Assembly (NCBI RefSeq): GCF_005048225.1
Contig: NZ_SUNI01000001.1
Location: forward strand, 62,001 to 126,000
Source of the DNA: Paracoccus gahaiensis
GTDB lineage: Bacteria > Pseudomonadota > Alphaproteobacteria > Rhodobacterales > Rhodobacteraceae
Direction: 5' to 3'
DNA: 64,000 nt
The position numbers were made by a program, and so were the translations under genes. The first letter of the stretch is position 1. Each line of letters opens with the position of its first letter. Below are positions 30,260 to 38,771 of this stretch, piece by piece. The notes below the pieces were generated by a model. That model did not search any database, was not told the origin of the DNA, and saw only the letters and a list, made by a program, of their open reading frames with translations.

Positions 30260-30715
30260 ATGGACCCCAAGATGCTGGACAACCTTCCCCGCGGCACGAT
30301 CGTCATCGAGGATCTCGAGATTGGGATGATGCGCCACCTGCAAAAGATGGTCACCGATCGCGACATCGAGATGTTCGCCCAGGTCTCGACCGACCGCAAT
30401 CCGGTGCATCTGGACGATGCCTATGCCCGCGACACCATCTTCGAGGGGCGCATCGCGCATGGGATGCTTACGGCGGGGCTGATCTCGGCGGTGATCGGGG
30501 AACAACTGCCCGGGCATGGCACGGTCTATCTGGGCCAGACGCTGAAGTTCATGGCCCCCGTGCGCCCCGGCGACATGGTCCGGGCCGAGGTCACGGTCGA
30601 GACGATCGACCATGCGCGGCGGCGGGTCACGCTTGCAACCCGCTGCCTCGTCGGCGATACGGTCGTTCTGAAAGGCGAGGCGGTCGTGCTGGCCCCAAGC
30701 CGCAAGTTCGACTGA
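30260..30715 (+). CDS. MaoC-family hotdog dehydratase
   Basis: 151 aa from ATG 30260; ATG 30272 (MLDNLPRGT) is equally possible and neither has a clear ribosome site. The hotdog hydratase motif is VSTDRNPVHLDDAYA near residue 55 with the catalytic Asp/His, then GRIAHGMLTAGLISAVIGEQ and GTVYLGQTLKFMAPVRPGD. The family hydrates trans-2-enoyl-CoA to (R)-3-hydroxyacyl-CoA, used in PHA or fatty acid metabolism. It stands alone after a terminator, with its own promoter candidate. Confidence 0.85.
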   Translation: MDPKMLDNLPRGTIVIEDLEIGMMRHLQKMVTDRDIEMFAQVSTDRNPVHLDDAYARDTIFEGRIAHGMLTAGLISAVIGEQLPGHGTVYLGQTLKFMAPVRPGDMVRAEVTVETIDHARRRVTLATRCLVGDTVVLKGEAVVLAPSRKFD

Positions 30716-30746
30716 CGGGGCACATCGGCTGCCCCCTGGGGGCGCA

Positions 30747-31676
30747 GTGCAGATCCATCGCGACTGGACGGGACTGAAGGAAGAGGCGCGCGGCGCCTCG
30801 ATTGCCATGGGAAATTTCGACGGGGTCCATCTGGGCCACCGCGCGGTCATCGACACGGCCCGCGAGGCCTGCGACGCGCCCTTGGGCATCCTGACCTTCG
30901 AACCCCATCCCCGCCAGTATTTCGCCCCCGACGCAGCCCCCTTCCGGCTGATGAATTCCGAGGCGCGGGCCAACCGGCTGGCCCGGCTTGGCGTGCAGCA
31001 GCTCTACGAGCTGCCCTTCGGCCCGGTCCTGGCGGGGCTGACGCCTGAGGGCTTCGCCCGCGAGGTCCTGGCCGAGGGCTTGGGCATCGCGCATGTCACC
31101 GTGGGCGCCGATTTCTGCTTCGGCAAGAACCGGCGCGGCACGGCGGACACGCTGCGCGAGATGGGCGAACGTTACGGCTTCGGCGTGACCATCGTGCCGC
31201 TGGTCGGCGCGGCCGAGGGCGAATACAGCTCGACCGCGATAAGGGCGGCGCTGGCCGAGGGGCAGACCCATGACGCCTGCCGCATGCTGGGCCATTGGCA
31301 CCGGATCGAGGGTGAGGTCGTGCATGGCGAGAAGCGCGGGCGCGAGCTGGGCTGGCCCACCGCCAACATGGTGATGGACGGGCTGCACCTGCCGCGCCTC
31401 GGGGTCTATGCGGTGCTGGTCGATGTGCTGACCGGCCCGGACCGGCTGTCCTGCCAGGGGGTTGCCTCGCTTGGCGTGCGGCCGATGTTCGGGCGCAACG
31501 CCCCCAATCTGGAGGTGCATCTGTTCGATTTCTCGGGCGACCTCTACGGCCAACACCTCTCCGTGGCCCTGGTCGATTTCCTGCGCGACGAGGCCAGCTT
31601 CGACGGGCTGCCCGCGCTGATCGACCAGATCGCCCGGGATGCGCAGGACGCACGTCGCCTGCTGGCGGGCCGCTGA
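30747..31676 (+). CDS. ribF: Bifunctional riboflavin kinase / FAD synthetase
   Basis: 309 aa from GTG 30747. The N-terminal FAD synthetase has SIAMGNFDGVHLGHRAVI (the nucleotidyl-transferase GNFDGVHxGH motif) and TVGADFCFGKNRRG; the C-terminal riboflavin kinase has GEVVHGEKRGRELGWPTANM near residue 195 and a barrel ending LSVALVDFLRDE. It phosphorylates riboflavin to FMN and adenylates FMN to FAD. Only 31 bases separate it from the MaoC gene, so they may share a transcript. Confidence 0.96.
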   Translation: MQIHRDWTGLKEEARGASIAMGNFDGVHLGHRAVIDTAREACDAPLGILTFEPHPRQYFAPDAAPFRLMNSEARANRLARLGVQQLYELPFGPVLAGLTPEGFAREVLAEGLGIAHVTVGADFCFGKNRRGTADTLREMGERYGFGVTIVPLVGAAEGEYSSTAIRAALAEGQTHDACRMLGHWHRIEGEVVHGEKRGRELGWPTANMVMDGLHLPRLGVYAVLVDVLTGPDRLSCQGVASLGVRPMFGRNAPNLEVHLFDFSGDLYGQHLSVALVDFLRDEASFDGLPALIDQIARDAQDARRLLAGR

Positions 31677-31677
31677 G

Positions 31678-32118
31678 ATGCGCGAACGTTTCTGGGAACT
31701 GCCTCTGCCGAAGCTGGCCCGCGACGAGTGGGAGGCGCTCTGCGACGGCTGCGGCAAGTGCTGCCTGAACAAGATCGAGTTCGAGGACACGAACGAGCTG
31801 GCCTTCACCCGCGTCGCCTGCAAGCTGCTGGACGGCGATGCCTGCCGCTGTTCCAGCTACCCCAACCGCCATGATTACGTTCCCGACTGCGTGGTGCTGA
31901 CCCCGGGCAAGATCAAGGAGATCGCCTGGTGGCTGCCGGTCACCTGCGCCTATCGCCTGCGCCACGAGGGGCGGCCCCTGCATGACTGGCACCACCTGAT
32001 CTCGGGCAGCACCGACAGCGTGCACGAGGCGGGCGTCAGCGTGCGCGGCTGGACCGTCAGCGAGCTGTCGGTGACCGAGGACGAGTGGGAGGACCACATC
32101 ATCGAGGATCTGTCATGA
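31678..32118 (+). CDS. YcgN/UPF0260-family cysteine cluster protein
   Basis: 146 aa from ATG 31678, one base after the ribF stop. The cysteine-rich part CDGCGKCCLNKIEFED, then ACKLLDGDACRCSSYPNR and VPDC, is that of the UPF0260/YkgJ-type proteins thought to bind zinc or an Fe-S cluster. The function is unknown. Its stop overlaps the start of threonine aldolase (ATGA). Confidence 0.88.
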   Translation: MRERFWELPLPKLARDEWEALCDGCGKCCLNKIEFEDTNELAFTRVACKLLDGDACRCSSYPNRHDYVPDCVVLTPGKIKEIAWWLPVTCAYRLRHEGRPLHDWHHLISGSTDSVHEAGVSVRGWTVSELSVTEDEWEDHIIEDLS

Positions 32119-33155
32119 ATTTCGCCTCCGACAACGCCTATGCCGCGCATCCCGCCGTCATGGCCGCCCTGAACGACGCCAATTCCGGCGCGATGATGGG
32201 CTATGGCGCCGACCCGGTGACCGCGCGCGCGCAAGAGGCGATGCGCGAGGTTCTGGAGGCGCCCGAGGCGGTGGTGCGCTTCGTCTCGACCGGCACGGCG
32301 GCGAATGCGCTGGTCTGCGCGCAGCTGTCGCCGCCCTATGGGCGCATCTATTGCCATGACGACGCCCATATCGAGACCAGCGAATGCGCGGCGCCCGAGT
32401 TCTTCTCGCACGGGGCCAAGCTGGTGACGCTGCCGGGCACGGGCGGCAAGCTGGCGCCCGAGACGCTGGCGCGAGCCCTTCATGTCGGGGCGGGTGCGGG
32501 GCTGAACGGCGGGCTGAGCGCGATGGTGTCGATCACCAACGCGACCGAATGGGGCACGGTCTATACCGCCGCCGAGGTCGCGGCGCTGTCCGCCGTCACG
32601 CATGAGGCCGGGCTGCCCCTGCACATGGACGGGGCGCGCTTTTCCAATGCGGTGGCGACGCTCGGAGGGTCGGCGGCGGATCTGACCTGGCGGGCGGGCG
32701 TCGATGCGCTGTGCTTCGGCGGCACCAAGAACGGCGCGATGGCCGCCGAGGCGGTGGTGTTCTTCGACCCGGCCCAGGCCGAGGGCTTCGACTATCGCCG
32801 CAAGCAGGCGGGGCACGTGTTTTCCAAGAACCGCTATCTGGCGGCGCAGATGCTGGCCTTGGCGACGGACGGGCTGTGGCTGGATCTGGCGGGGCGCGCC
32901 AATGCCCATGCGCAGGTGCTGGCCGAGGCCGTCAAAGCCGGTGGAGGCCAGCTGCTGCAGCCGGTGCAATCGAATGCCGTGTTCGCGACGATCCCGGCCG
33001 AGACCCATGCCCGGGCCCGGGCGGCGGGGGCGCAGTACTACCTCTGGCCCGACAAGTCGGCCGAGGGGCTGGACCCGGTGCCGCTGCGTCTGGTCTGTGC
33101 CTGGGACACGCCCGAGGCGGATGTCGCGGCGCTGGCCGCGATCCTGCGCGGCTAG
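32115..33155 (+). CDS. Low-specificity L-threonine aldolase-like PLP enzyme
   Basis: 346 aa from ATG 32115. It is a fold-type I PLP enzyme of the beta-eliminating lyase group: NFASDNAYAAHPAVMAAL at the start, FVSTGTAANALVCAQL near 60, HMDGARFSNAV near 175 (Asp to pyridine nitrogen), and the PLP Lys in CFGGTKNGAM near 204. It should cleave threonine or allo-threonine to glycine and acetaldehyde; related members act on other beta-hydroxy amino acids. It is convergent with pncC; the stops are 3 bases apart in overlapping order (33152-33155). Confidence 0.9.
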   Translation: MNFASDNAYAAHPAVMAALNDANSGAMMGYGADPVTARAQEAMREVLEAPEAVVRFVSTGTAANALVCAQLSPPYGRIYCHDDAHIETSECAAPEFFSHGAKLVTLPGTGGKLAPETLARALHVGAGAGLNGGLSAMVSITNATEWGTVYTAAEVAALSAVTHEAGLPLHMDGARFSNAVATLGGSAADLTWRAGVDALCFGGTKNGAMAAEAVVFFDPAQAEGFDYRRKQAGHVFSKNRYLAAQMLALATDGLWLDLAGRANAHAQVLAEAVKAGGGQLLQPVQSNAVFATIPAETHARARAAGAQYYLWPDKSAEGLDPVPLRLVCAWDTPEADVAALAAILRG

Positions 33156-33622
33156 GCCGTCAGCGCGTCCAGCAGCAGCTGCAGCGCATGTTCGACCGTC
33201 GCCGCGCGGACGCGGTGGCGGCCGATGGCGCCGAACTCGACGGTCTGGGTGACGGTGCCGAAGGGCTGCGCGATGCCGAAGCAGACCCGCCCCTCGGGCT
33301 TGTGCTCGGACCCGCCGGGGCCGGCGATGCCGGTGACGGCGACCGCAATGCCCGCCTGCGACAGGCGCAGCGCGCCAGCGGCCATCTGGGCCGCGATCTC
33401 TTCGCTGACCGCGCCGTGATCGTCCAGCGTGGTCTGCGCGATGCCCAGCATCTGGATCTTGGCGGCGTTGGAATAGGTGACGAAGCCCCGATCAACGGCA
33501 TCCGACGATCCCGGCACCTCGGTCAGGGCGCCGGCGATCAGCCCGCCCGTGCAGCTTTCGGCGGTGGCGATCATCACGCCCCGGTCGCGGGCCGCCTGCA
33601 GGACCTCGGCGGCGATCGTCAC
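33152..33622 (-). CDS. pncC: Nicotinamide-nucleotide amidase (CinA C-terminal domain)
   Basis: 156 aa from GTG 33622, which overlaps the pgpA stop (GTGA). The stand-alone CinA C-terminal domain is seen: MIATAESCTGGLIAGALTEV (Ser of AESCTGG), GFVTYSNAAKIQMLGI, AVTGIAGPGGS. The family deamidates NMN to nicotinate mononucleotide in pyridine nucleotide salvage. Last gene of the minus-strand unit purL-ispDF-pgpA-pncC. Confidence 0.92.
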   Translation of the reverse strand: MTIAAEVLQAARDRGVMIATAESCTGGLIAGALTEVPGSSDAVDRGFVTYSNAAKIQMLGIAQTTLDDHGAVSEEIAAQMAAGALRLSQAGIAVAVTGIAGPGGSEHKPEGRVCFGIAQPFGTVTQTVEFGAIGRHRVRAATVEHALQLLLDALTA

Positions 33623-34113
33623 AGCATCATCGGGATGTGAAAGGCCGCTGCCGCGATCATCGTGGCCACGCCCGCGAAGAGGCCCGCCCACAGATCGTCC
33701 AGCATCACGCCCGCCGTGTCGTGGCGGCGGTCGGCGCGACCGATGACCCAGGGCTTGCGGATGTCGAAGATCCGGAAGAAGACGAAGGCCGCGACCCAGC
33801 CCGGATAGGGGAAGGTCTCGGCCGGCAGGTCCATCATCCAGAAGCCGAAGGACGGGAACATCAGCGCCAGCCACTGGCCCGCGACCTCGTCGATGACGAT
33901 CTCGCTGCGGTCGGGATCGGCCATGCCGGCGGTGTACTGCGCCACGGCCCAGAAGCCCGTCAGGATGACCAGCCCGGTGGCCAGCGCCAGCAGCGGGAAA
34001 TGCCCGATGCGGTGGATCAGGAGGCCCATCGCCACGGCCACGGCAGAGCCCCAGGTGCCCGGGGCCGGGCGCAACAGCCCCGCGCCGAACCAGATGCAGA
34101 GAAGGCGCGCCAT
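33619..34113 (-). CDS. pgpA: Phosphatidylglycerophosphatase A
   Basis: 164 aa integral membrane enzyme. It dephosphorylates phosphatidylglycerol phosphate to phosphatidylglycerol. Visible family features: FGAGLLRPAPGTWGSAVAVA near the N terminus, IVIDEVAGQWLAL near residue 75, FVFFRIFDIRKPW near 110 and VMLDDLWAGLFAG near 140, with about four membrane segments. It lies 6 bases after ispDF and its stop overlaps pncC. Confidence 0.95.
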   Translation of the reverse strand: MARLLCIWFGAGLLRPAPGTWGSAVAVAMGLLIHRIGHFPLLALATGLVILTGFWAVAQYTAGMADPDRSEIVIDEVAGQWLALMFPSFGFWMMDLPAETFPYPGWVAAFVFFRIFDIRKPWVIGRADRRHDTAGVMLDDLWAGLFAGVATMIAAAAFHIPMML

Positions 34114-34119
34114 GCGGGG

Positions 34120-35265
34120 TTATTCCTTGATGAGGGTGGCGGTGGCGAGGGCCGCGATGCCCTCGCGCCGTCCGGTGAAACCGAGGCGTTCCGAGGTGGT
34201 GGCCTTGACGCTGATGCGCGCCTCCTCCAGCCCCATGATTTCGGACAGGCGGTGGGACATGGCCAGCGCGTGGGGGCCGATCTTGGGCGCCTCGCAGATG
34301 AGCGTCACGTCGGCATTGCCGATGCGAAACCCCTTGTCGCGCGCGAGGCTTGCGGCATGGGCCAGAAAGATCGCGCTGTCGGCGCCCTTCCATTGCGGGT
34401 CCGAGGGCGGGAAATGCCGCCCGATATCGCCCTGCGCCAGCGCGCCATAGATGGCGTCGGTCAGGGCATGCATGCCGACATCGGCATCCGAATGGCCCAG
34501 CAGCCCGGCCTCGTGCGGGATGCGCACCCCGCAGAGCGTCACGTGATCGCCCGACGTGAAGGCATGCACGTCATAGCCATTGCCCAAGCGGATATCCATG
34601 TCGCGTCCCCGGATGCGTTCGGCCCGCGCCAGATCGGCGGGGTAGGTGATCTTGAGATTGTCTTCCGAGCCGGGGGTGATGGCAACCTCGATCCCCTCCA
34701 GGCGGGCAAGTTCGACATCATCGGCGGCGTCATCCGTCTGGCGATCATGCGCCATGGATATTTGGGCCAAGATGAAACCCTGAGGGGTCTGCGCCCGCCA
34801 GAGGCCGTCGCGCGGCGCGGTGCCGGTGACGGTGCCGCCCGCGCCCCGCCAGAGCGCGTCCGAGACCGGCAGGGCGGGCGCTGCGGCGGCGGCCCCCGCC
34901 TGCAGCGCGTCGATGACGCCCTGGATGACGGCCTCGGACACGAGGGGGCGGGCGCCGTCATGGATCAGGACATGGGTGGCCTCCGCGCCGAGTGCGGTCA
35001 GCCCGGCGCGGACGCTGGCGGCGCGGGTCCGGCCGCCGGTCACCAGGGTGACGGGCCCCGCATAGCGCGCCATGGCCCAGGCCATGTCGTCGGGATGGAC
35101 GACCAGCACGATCCGCGGAAAGCCCGCGAAGGCCGCCAGCGCGTGATCGAGGACCGGGCGCCCGGCCAGCATCTGCCACTGCTTGGGCAGCGCGCCGCCC
35201 GCCCGGGTGCCGCGCCCCGCGGCGGTGATCAGCGCGGCATAGCCCGGCGGTGCGACAAGGGTCAT
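34120..35265 (-). CDS. ispDF: Bifunctional IspD/IspF (MEP pathway)
   Basis: 381 aa fusion. The N-terminal cytidylyltransferase ([47 protein letters not shown]) makes CDP-ME from MEP. The C-terminal domain ([51 protein letters not shown]) makes the cyclodiphosphate two steps later. Such fusions are usual in alphaproteobacteria. Its ATG overlaps the purL stop (ATGA). The segment encoding [10 protein letters not shown] contains GGATATTTGGGCCAAGATGA on the plus strand, which resembles an intergenic repeat of this group. Confidence 0.96.
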   Translation of the reverse strand: MTLVAPPGYAALITAAGRGTRAGGALPKQWQMLAGRPVLDHALAAFAGFPRIVLVVHPDDMAWAMARYAGPVTLVTGGRTRAASVRAGLTALGAEATHVLIHDGARPLVSEAVIQGVIDALQAGAAAAAPALPVSDALWRGAGGTVTGTAPRDGLWRAQTPQGFILAQISMAHDRQTDDAADDVELARLEGIEVAITPGSEDNLKITYPADLARAERIRGRDMDIRLGNGYDVHAFTSGDHVTLCGVRIPHEAGLLGHSDADVGMHALTDAIYGALAQGDIGRHFPPSDPQWKGADSAIFLAHAASLARDKGFRIGNADVTLICEAPKIGPHALAMSHRLSEIMGLEEARISVKATTSERLGFTGRREGIAALATATLIKE

Positions 35266-37442
35266 GCGTGGACGGCCACATCGCCCTTGATCGCGCGGGC
35301 AAAGGCGCTGCGGTAGAGGTCGGACAGCTCAGAGAGGGGGGCCGCGTCATCGCCAAGGCTCACCCGGTCGCCGCCGAAGCGCCCGACCTGGGCCAAGGGA
35401 ACGCCCGCCGCGCCGGCGGCTGCCGTCAGGGCGGCGGCGCCCTCCGGGCTGCAGGCGACCAGATAGCGGGCCTGATCCTCGCCGAAGAGCTGGCCGATGT
35501 CGGCGCTGTCCAGCGTGACGCCAAGGCTCGCGGCCTCGGCCATCTCGAAGGCCGCGAGGGCCAGCCCGCCATCCGAGAGGTCGGTGGCCGAGGAGAGGTG
35601 CGCGCGGTGGTCCCGCAGGAACTCGCCATGCAGGCGCTCGGCGGCCAGATCGACATGCGGCGCGTCACCGGTCGCGATGCCGAAAGCCTCCCAGGCCAGG
35701 GCGGATTGCGCCAGATGGCCCTGCGTCGTGCCGATGACCAGCGCCAGATCGCCGTCCGAGGGCAGACCCGCGATGATGTCGTCCAGATCCGCAATCAGGC
35801 CCACGCCGCCGATCGTGGGGGTGGGCAGGATGCCGCTGCCGTCGGTCTCGTTGTAGAGCGAGACATTGCCCGAGACGATCGGGAAGTCCAGCGCCCGGCA
35901 GGCCTCGCCGATGCCCTTGATGGCGCCGACCAGCTGGCCCATGATCTCGGGCTTTTCGGGATTGCCGAAGTTCAGGTTGTCGGTCGTCGCCAAAGGCAGG
36001 GCGCCCACGGCGGTCAGGTTGCGATAGGCCTCGGCCACGGCCTGCTTGCCCCCCTCATAGGGGTTGGCCATGACATAGCGCGGCGTCACGTCGCTGGTGA
36101 AGGCCAGCGCCTTGCGTGTGCCATGCACACGCACCACGCCCGCACCCATCCCGGGACGGCGGATCGTGTCGGCGCCCACCTGCGTGTCGTATTGATGCCA
36201 GACCCAGGACTTGTGGGCATGGTTGGGGCTGCCGATCAGGGCGCGCAGGGCGTCCAGCGGCGCGATGGCGGGCAGCGCCGGGGCCGGGGCGGGTTTGGGC
36301 GTCTCGACCCAGGGGCGGTCGTATTCGGGCGCGCTGGAGGCCAGCTTGGACAGCGGCAGGTCGGCCACCACGTCATTGCCGTGCAGGATCAGGAAGCGGT
36401 CCTCGGGGATCGTCTCGCCCACGATGGCGAAATCCAGGTCCCATTTCTCGAAGATGGCGCGGGCCTCGGCCTCCTTCTCGGGCTTGAGGACCATCAGCAT
36501 CCGTTCCTGGGATTCCGACAGCATCATCTCGTAGGCGGTCATGTTGGTTTCGCGCTGCGGCACGTGGTCCAGCGTCAGCTTGATCCCAAGGCCGCCCTTG
36601 TCGCCCATCTCGACCGCCGAGCAGGTCAGGCCCGCCGCCCCCATGTCCTGGATGGAGATGACCGAGCCCGAGGCCATCAGTTCCAGGCAGGCCTCCAGCA
36701 GGCATTTCTCGGTGAAGGGGTCGCCGACCTGCACGGTGGGGCGCTTGTCCTCGATCGTGTCGTCGAATTCGGCGCTGGCCATGGTGGCGCCGCCGACGCC
36801 GTCGCGGCCGGTCTTGGCACCCAGATAGACGACCGGCATGCCCACGCCCGAGGCGGCGGAGTAGAAAATCTTGTCCGCATCGGCCAAGCCCGCCGCGAAG
36901 GCGTTGACCAGGCAGTTGCCGTCATAGGAGGGGTGGAAGCGCACCTCGCCACCCACATTCGGCACGCCGAAGGCATTGCCATAGGCGCCGATCCCCTCGA
37001 CCACGCCCTTGACCAGATGCGCGGTCTTGGGATGCTCGGGCCGGCCGAAGGACAGCGCGTCCATCACCGCGATGGGGCGGGCGCCCATGGTGAAGACGTC
37101 GCGCAGGATGCCGCCCACTCCGGTCGCGGCGCCCTGATGCGGCTCGATATAGCTGGGATGGTTGTGGCTTTCCATCTTGAAGACCACCGCCTGCCCGTCG
37201 CCGATATCGACGACGCCCGCGTTCTCTCCGGGACCGCAGATGACCTGCGGGCCCTCGGTCGGAAGGGTGCGCAGCCATTTCTTGGAGGACTTGTACGAGC
37301 AGTGCTCGTTCCACATGGCGCTGAAGATGCCCAACTCGGTGAAGCTGGGGGTGCGGCCGATGATCTGCAGGATCCGGTCGTATTCGTCGGGCTTGAGCCC
37401 GTGCGCGGCGATCAGTTCCGGGGTGATCTGGGGTTCCTGCAT
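35262..37442 (-). CDS. purL: Phosphoribosylformylglycinamidine synthase subunit II
   Basis: 726 aa from ATG 37442 ([16 protein letters not shown]), the small PurL form that works with PurS and PurQ (not in this window). Motifs: [13 protein letters not shown] near 45, [15 protein letters not shown] near 85 followed by [12 protein letters not shown], and [15 protein letters not shown] near 275; the second AIR-synthase half has [15 protein letters not shown] and [12 protein letters not shown] segments. It converts FGAR to FGAM with ATP and ammonia. It is first of the unit purL-ispDF-pgpA-pncC. Confidence 0.96.
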   Translation of the reverse strand: MQEPQITPELIAAHGLKPDEYDRILQIIGRTPSFTELGIFSAMWNEHCSYKSSKKWLRTLPTEGPQVICGPGENAGVVDIGDGQAVVFKMESHNHPSYIEPHQGAATGVGGILRDVFTMGARPIAVMDALSFGRPEHPKTAHLVKGVVEGIGAYGNAFGVPNVGGEVRFHPSYDGNCLVNAFAAGLADADKIFYSAASGVGMPVVYLGAKTGRDGVGGATMASAEFDDTIEDKRPTVQVGDPFTEKCLLEACLELMASGSVISIQDMGAAGLTCSAVEMGDKGGLGIKLTLDHVPQRETNMTAYEMMLSESQERMLMVLKPEKEAEARAIFEKWDLDFAIVGETIPEDRFLILHGNDVVADLPLSKLASSAPEYDRPWVETPKPAPAPALPAIAPLDALRALIGSPNHAHKSWVWHQYDTQVGADTIRRPGMGAGVVRVHGTRKALAFTSDVTPRYVMANPYEGGKQAVAEAYRNLTAVGALPLATTDNLNFGNPEKPEIMGQLVGAIKGIGEACRALDFPIVSGNVSLYNETDGSGILPTPTIGGVGLIADLDDIIAGLPSDGDLALVIGTTQGHLAQSALAWEAFGIATGDAPHVDLAAERLHGEFLRDHRAHLSSATDLSDGGLALAAFEMAEAASLGVTLDSADIGQLFGEDQARYLVACSPEGAAALTAAAGAAGVPLAQVGRFGGDRVSLGDDAAPLSELSDLYRSAFARAIKGDVAVHA

Positions 37443-37528
37443 GGGTGGGCCCTTCCTGCGCATGAAATCACGGGCCTTTTAGGCCGTGGCGGCGCGCATG
37501 GAAAGGCCGCGCGGCCCGGGCGCGGGAC

Positions 37529-37555
37529 AAAAAAAAGCCGGGCACGAGGCCCGGC
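37529..37555 (-). terminator. Intrinsic terminator of the LysR gene
   Basis: On the minus strand GCCGGGC-N5-GCCCGGC (37555-37537) is followed by eight T. It is about 150 bases past the LysR stop. The 37556-37703 stretch between holds no credible gene, only a four-codon ORF with a good ribosome site on the plus strand (37580-37594). Confidence 0.85.
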
Positions 37556-37703
37556 CTAAGTCCAACAGGGAGGTAGAAGATGATGAGCAATTAAGCGAGC
37601 ATCGTCTTCTGAGCCCGATCTATGTGCAGTTTGTGAACTCTTCAAGACGAATGGGTCGGTCCGCCCCGCATAGCGGCCATGCACAAATGTAATGGCTGCC
37701 GGA

Positions 37704-38609
37704 TCAGGTCTGGCCCGCTTCGCTTTGATGGCGGCGATAGGCCTGGATTTCCTCCAGCACGAAGTCGCGGAATACGGCCACGCGGCGTGTCTGGCGCAGC
37801 TCCTCGGGATAGGCGAGGAAGACCGGCACCTCGCCGGATTCGGTGTCGGGCAGGATGCGGACCAGCTGCGGGTGGTCGGCGGTCAGATAGTCGGGCAGCA
37901 CGCCGATGCCCAGATTGGCCAGCACCGCCTGCAGCACGCCGAAATAGTTGTTCACCGTCAGGGTCGATCCGACATTCTGCGCCATCAGCTCCTGCACCAG
38001 CCGGGCGCCGGCGGCGACCTGCGGCTGGTCGGGCTTCTGGCAGATCAGCCGGTGCTTGGACAGATCCTCCAGCGTGACCGGCATGCCGCGCGCGGCCACG
38101 TATTCGGGGCTGGCATAGAGCCGCATGCGGATGTTCAGCAGGCGGCGGCGGATCAGGTCGGACTGGCTGGGCTCCTTCATGCGGATCGCCACATCGGCCT
38201 CGCGCATGGGCAGGTCCAGCACGCGTTCCTTCAACAAGAGGTCGATCCGCAGGTCTGGAAACTTCTCGTAGAGCTTCACCAGACGCGGGGCCAGCCACAG
38301 CGTGCCGAAGCCCACCGTGGTGGTCACCTTCAGCTCGCCCAGCACGTTCTCCTCGCTGTCGCGGATGCGGGCCGAGGCGCTGTCCAGCTTGCGCGCCATG
38401 GCGCTGGTCGCCTCGAACAGCAATTCGCCCTGCTCGGTCAGGATCAACCCGCGCGCATGGCGGTGGAACAGCGTGGTCCCAAGCGATTCTTCCAGCGCCC
38501 GGATCTGGCGGCTGACGGCGGATTGCGACAGGTGCAGCGTGTCGCCCGCATGGGTCAGGCTGCCCGCATCGGCCACCGCGTGAAAGATTCGAAGCTTGTC
38601 CCAGTCCAT
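37704..38609 (-). CDS. LysR-type transcription regulator
   Basis: 301 aa. The N-terminal winged helix-turn-helix is clear: MDWDKLRIFHAVADAGSLTH, then DTLHLSQSAVSRQIRALEES and LFHRHARGLILTEQG. The C-terminal effector domain spans residues 90-300. It is divergent from the indolepyruvate ferredoxin oxidoreductase gene, and the shared upstream region holds a T-N11-A dyad (38713-38727), so control of that gene is the likely role. The inducer is unknown; an aromatic keto acid would fit the target. It has its own terminator. Confidence 0.92.
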   Translation of the reverse strand: MDWDKLRIFHAVADAGSLTHAGDTLHLSQSAVSRQIRALEESLGTTLFHRHARGLILTEQGELLFEATSAMARKLDSASARIRDSEENVLGELKVTTTVGFGTLWLAPRLVKLYEKFPDLRIDLLLKERVLDLPMREADVAIRMKEPSQSDLIRRRLLNIRMRLYASPEYVAARGMPVTLEDLSKHRLICQKPDQPQVAAGARLVQELMAQNVGSTLTVNNYFGVLQAVLANLGIGVLPDYLTADHPQLVRILPDTESGEVPVFLAYPEELRQTRRVAVFRDFVLEEIQAYRRHQSEAGQT

Positions 38610-38712
38610 CCCTTAAAATCCTGTCATATCAGCCATGCGTCTGTTGCAGACCTGTCCCTTTCACCTGAGGTCCGCAGGTCCGCACGTCAACCCAAGAATT
38701 TTGTCTTCGTAA

Positions 38713-38727
38713 GTCAGCCATTCTGAC
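38713..38727 (+). promoter_or_regulatory. LysR box (GTCAG-N5-CTGAC)
   Basis: GTCAGCCATTCTGAC is a perfect inverted repeat containing T-N11-A, the LysR-family half-site form. It ends one base before the -10 box of the oxidoreductase gene. Confidence 0.6.
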
Positions 38728-38728
38728 C

Positions 38729-38734
38729 TATAAT
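38729..38734 (+). promoter_or_regulatory. -10 box of the oxidoreductase promoter
   Basis: A perfect TATAAT 38 bases before the start codon. The -35 position (38706-38711, TTCGTA) is poor, as expected for a promoter that needs an activator such as the divergent LysR protein. Confidence 0.55.
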
Positions 38735-38771
38735 GCCGGGGGGAGCCGCAAGGCTGGGGAGGAGACACAAG

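Noticed and set aside
37580..37594. A four-codon ORF (MMSN) after GGGAGGT
   Set aside because: The ribosome site is good, but nothing follows on the same strand, so it cannot be shown to be a leader peptide.
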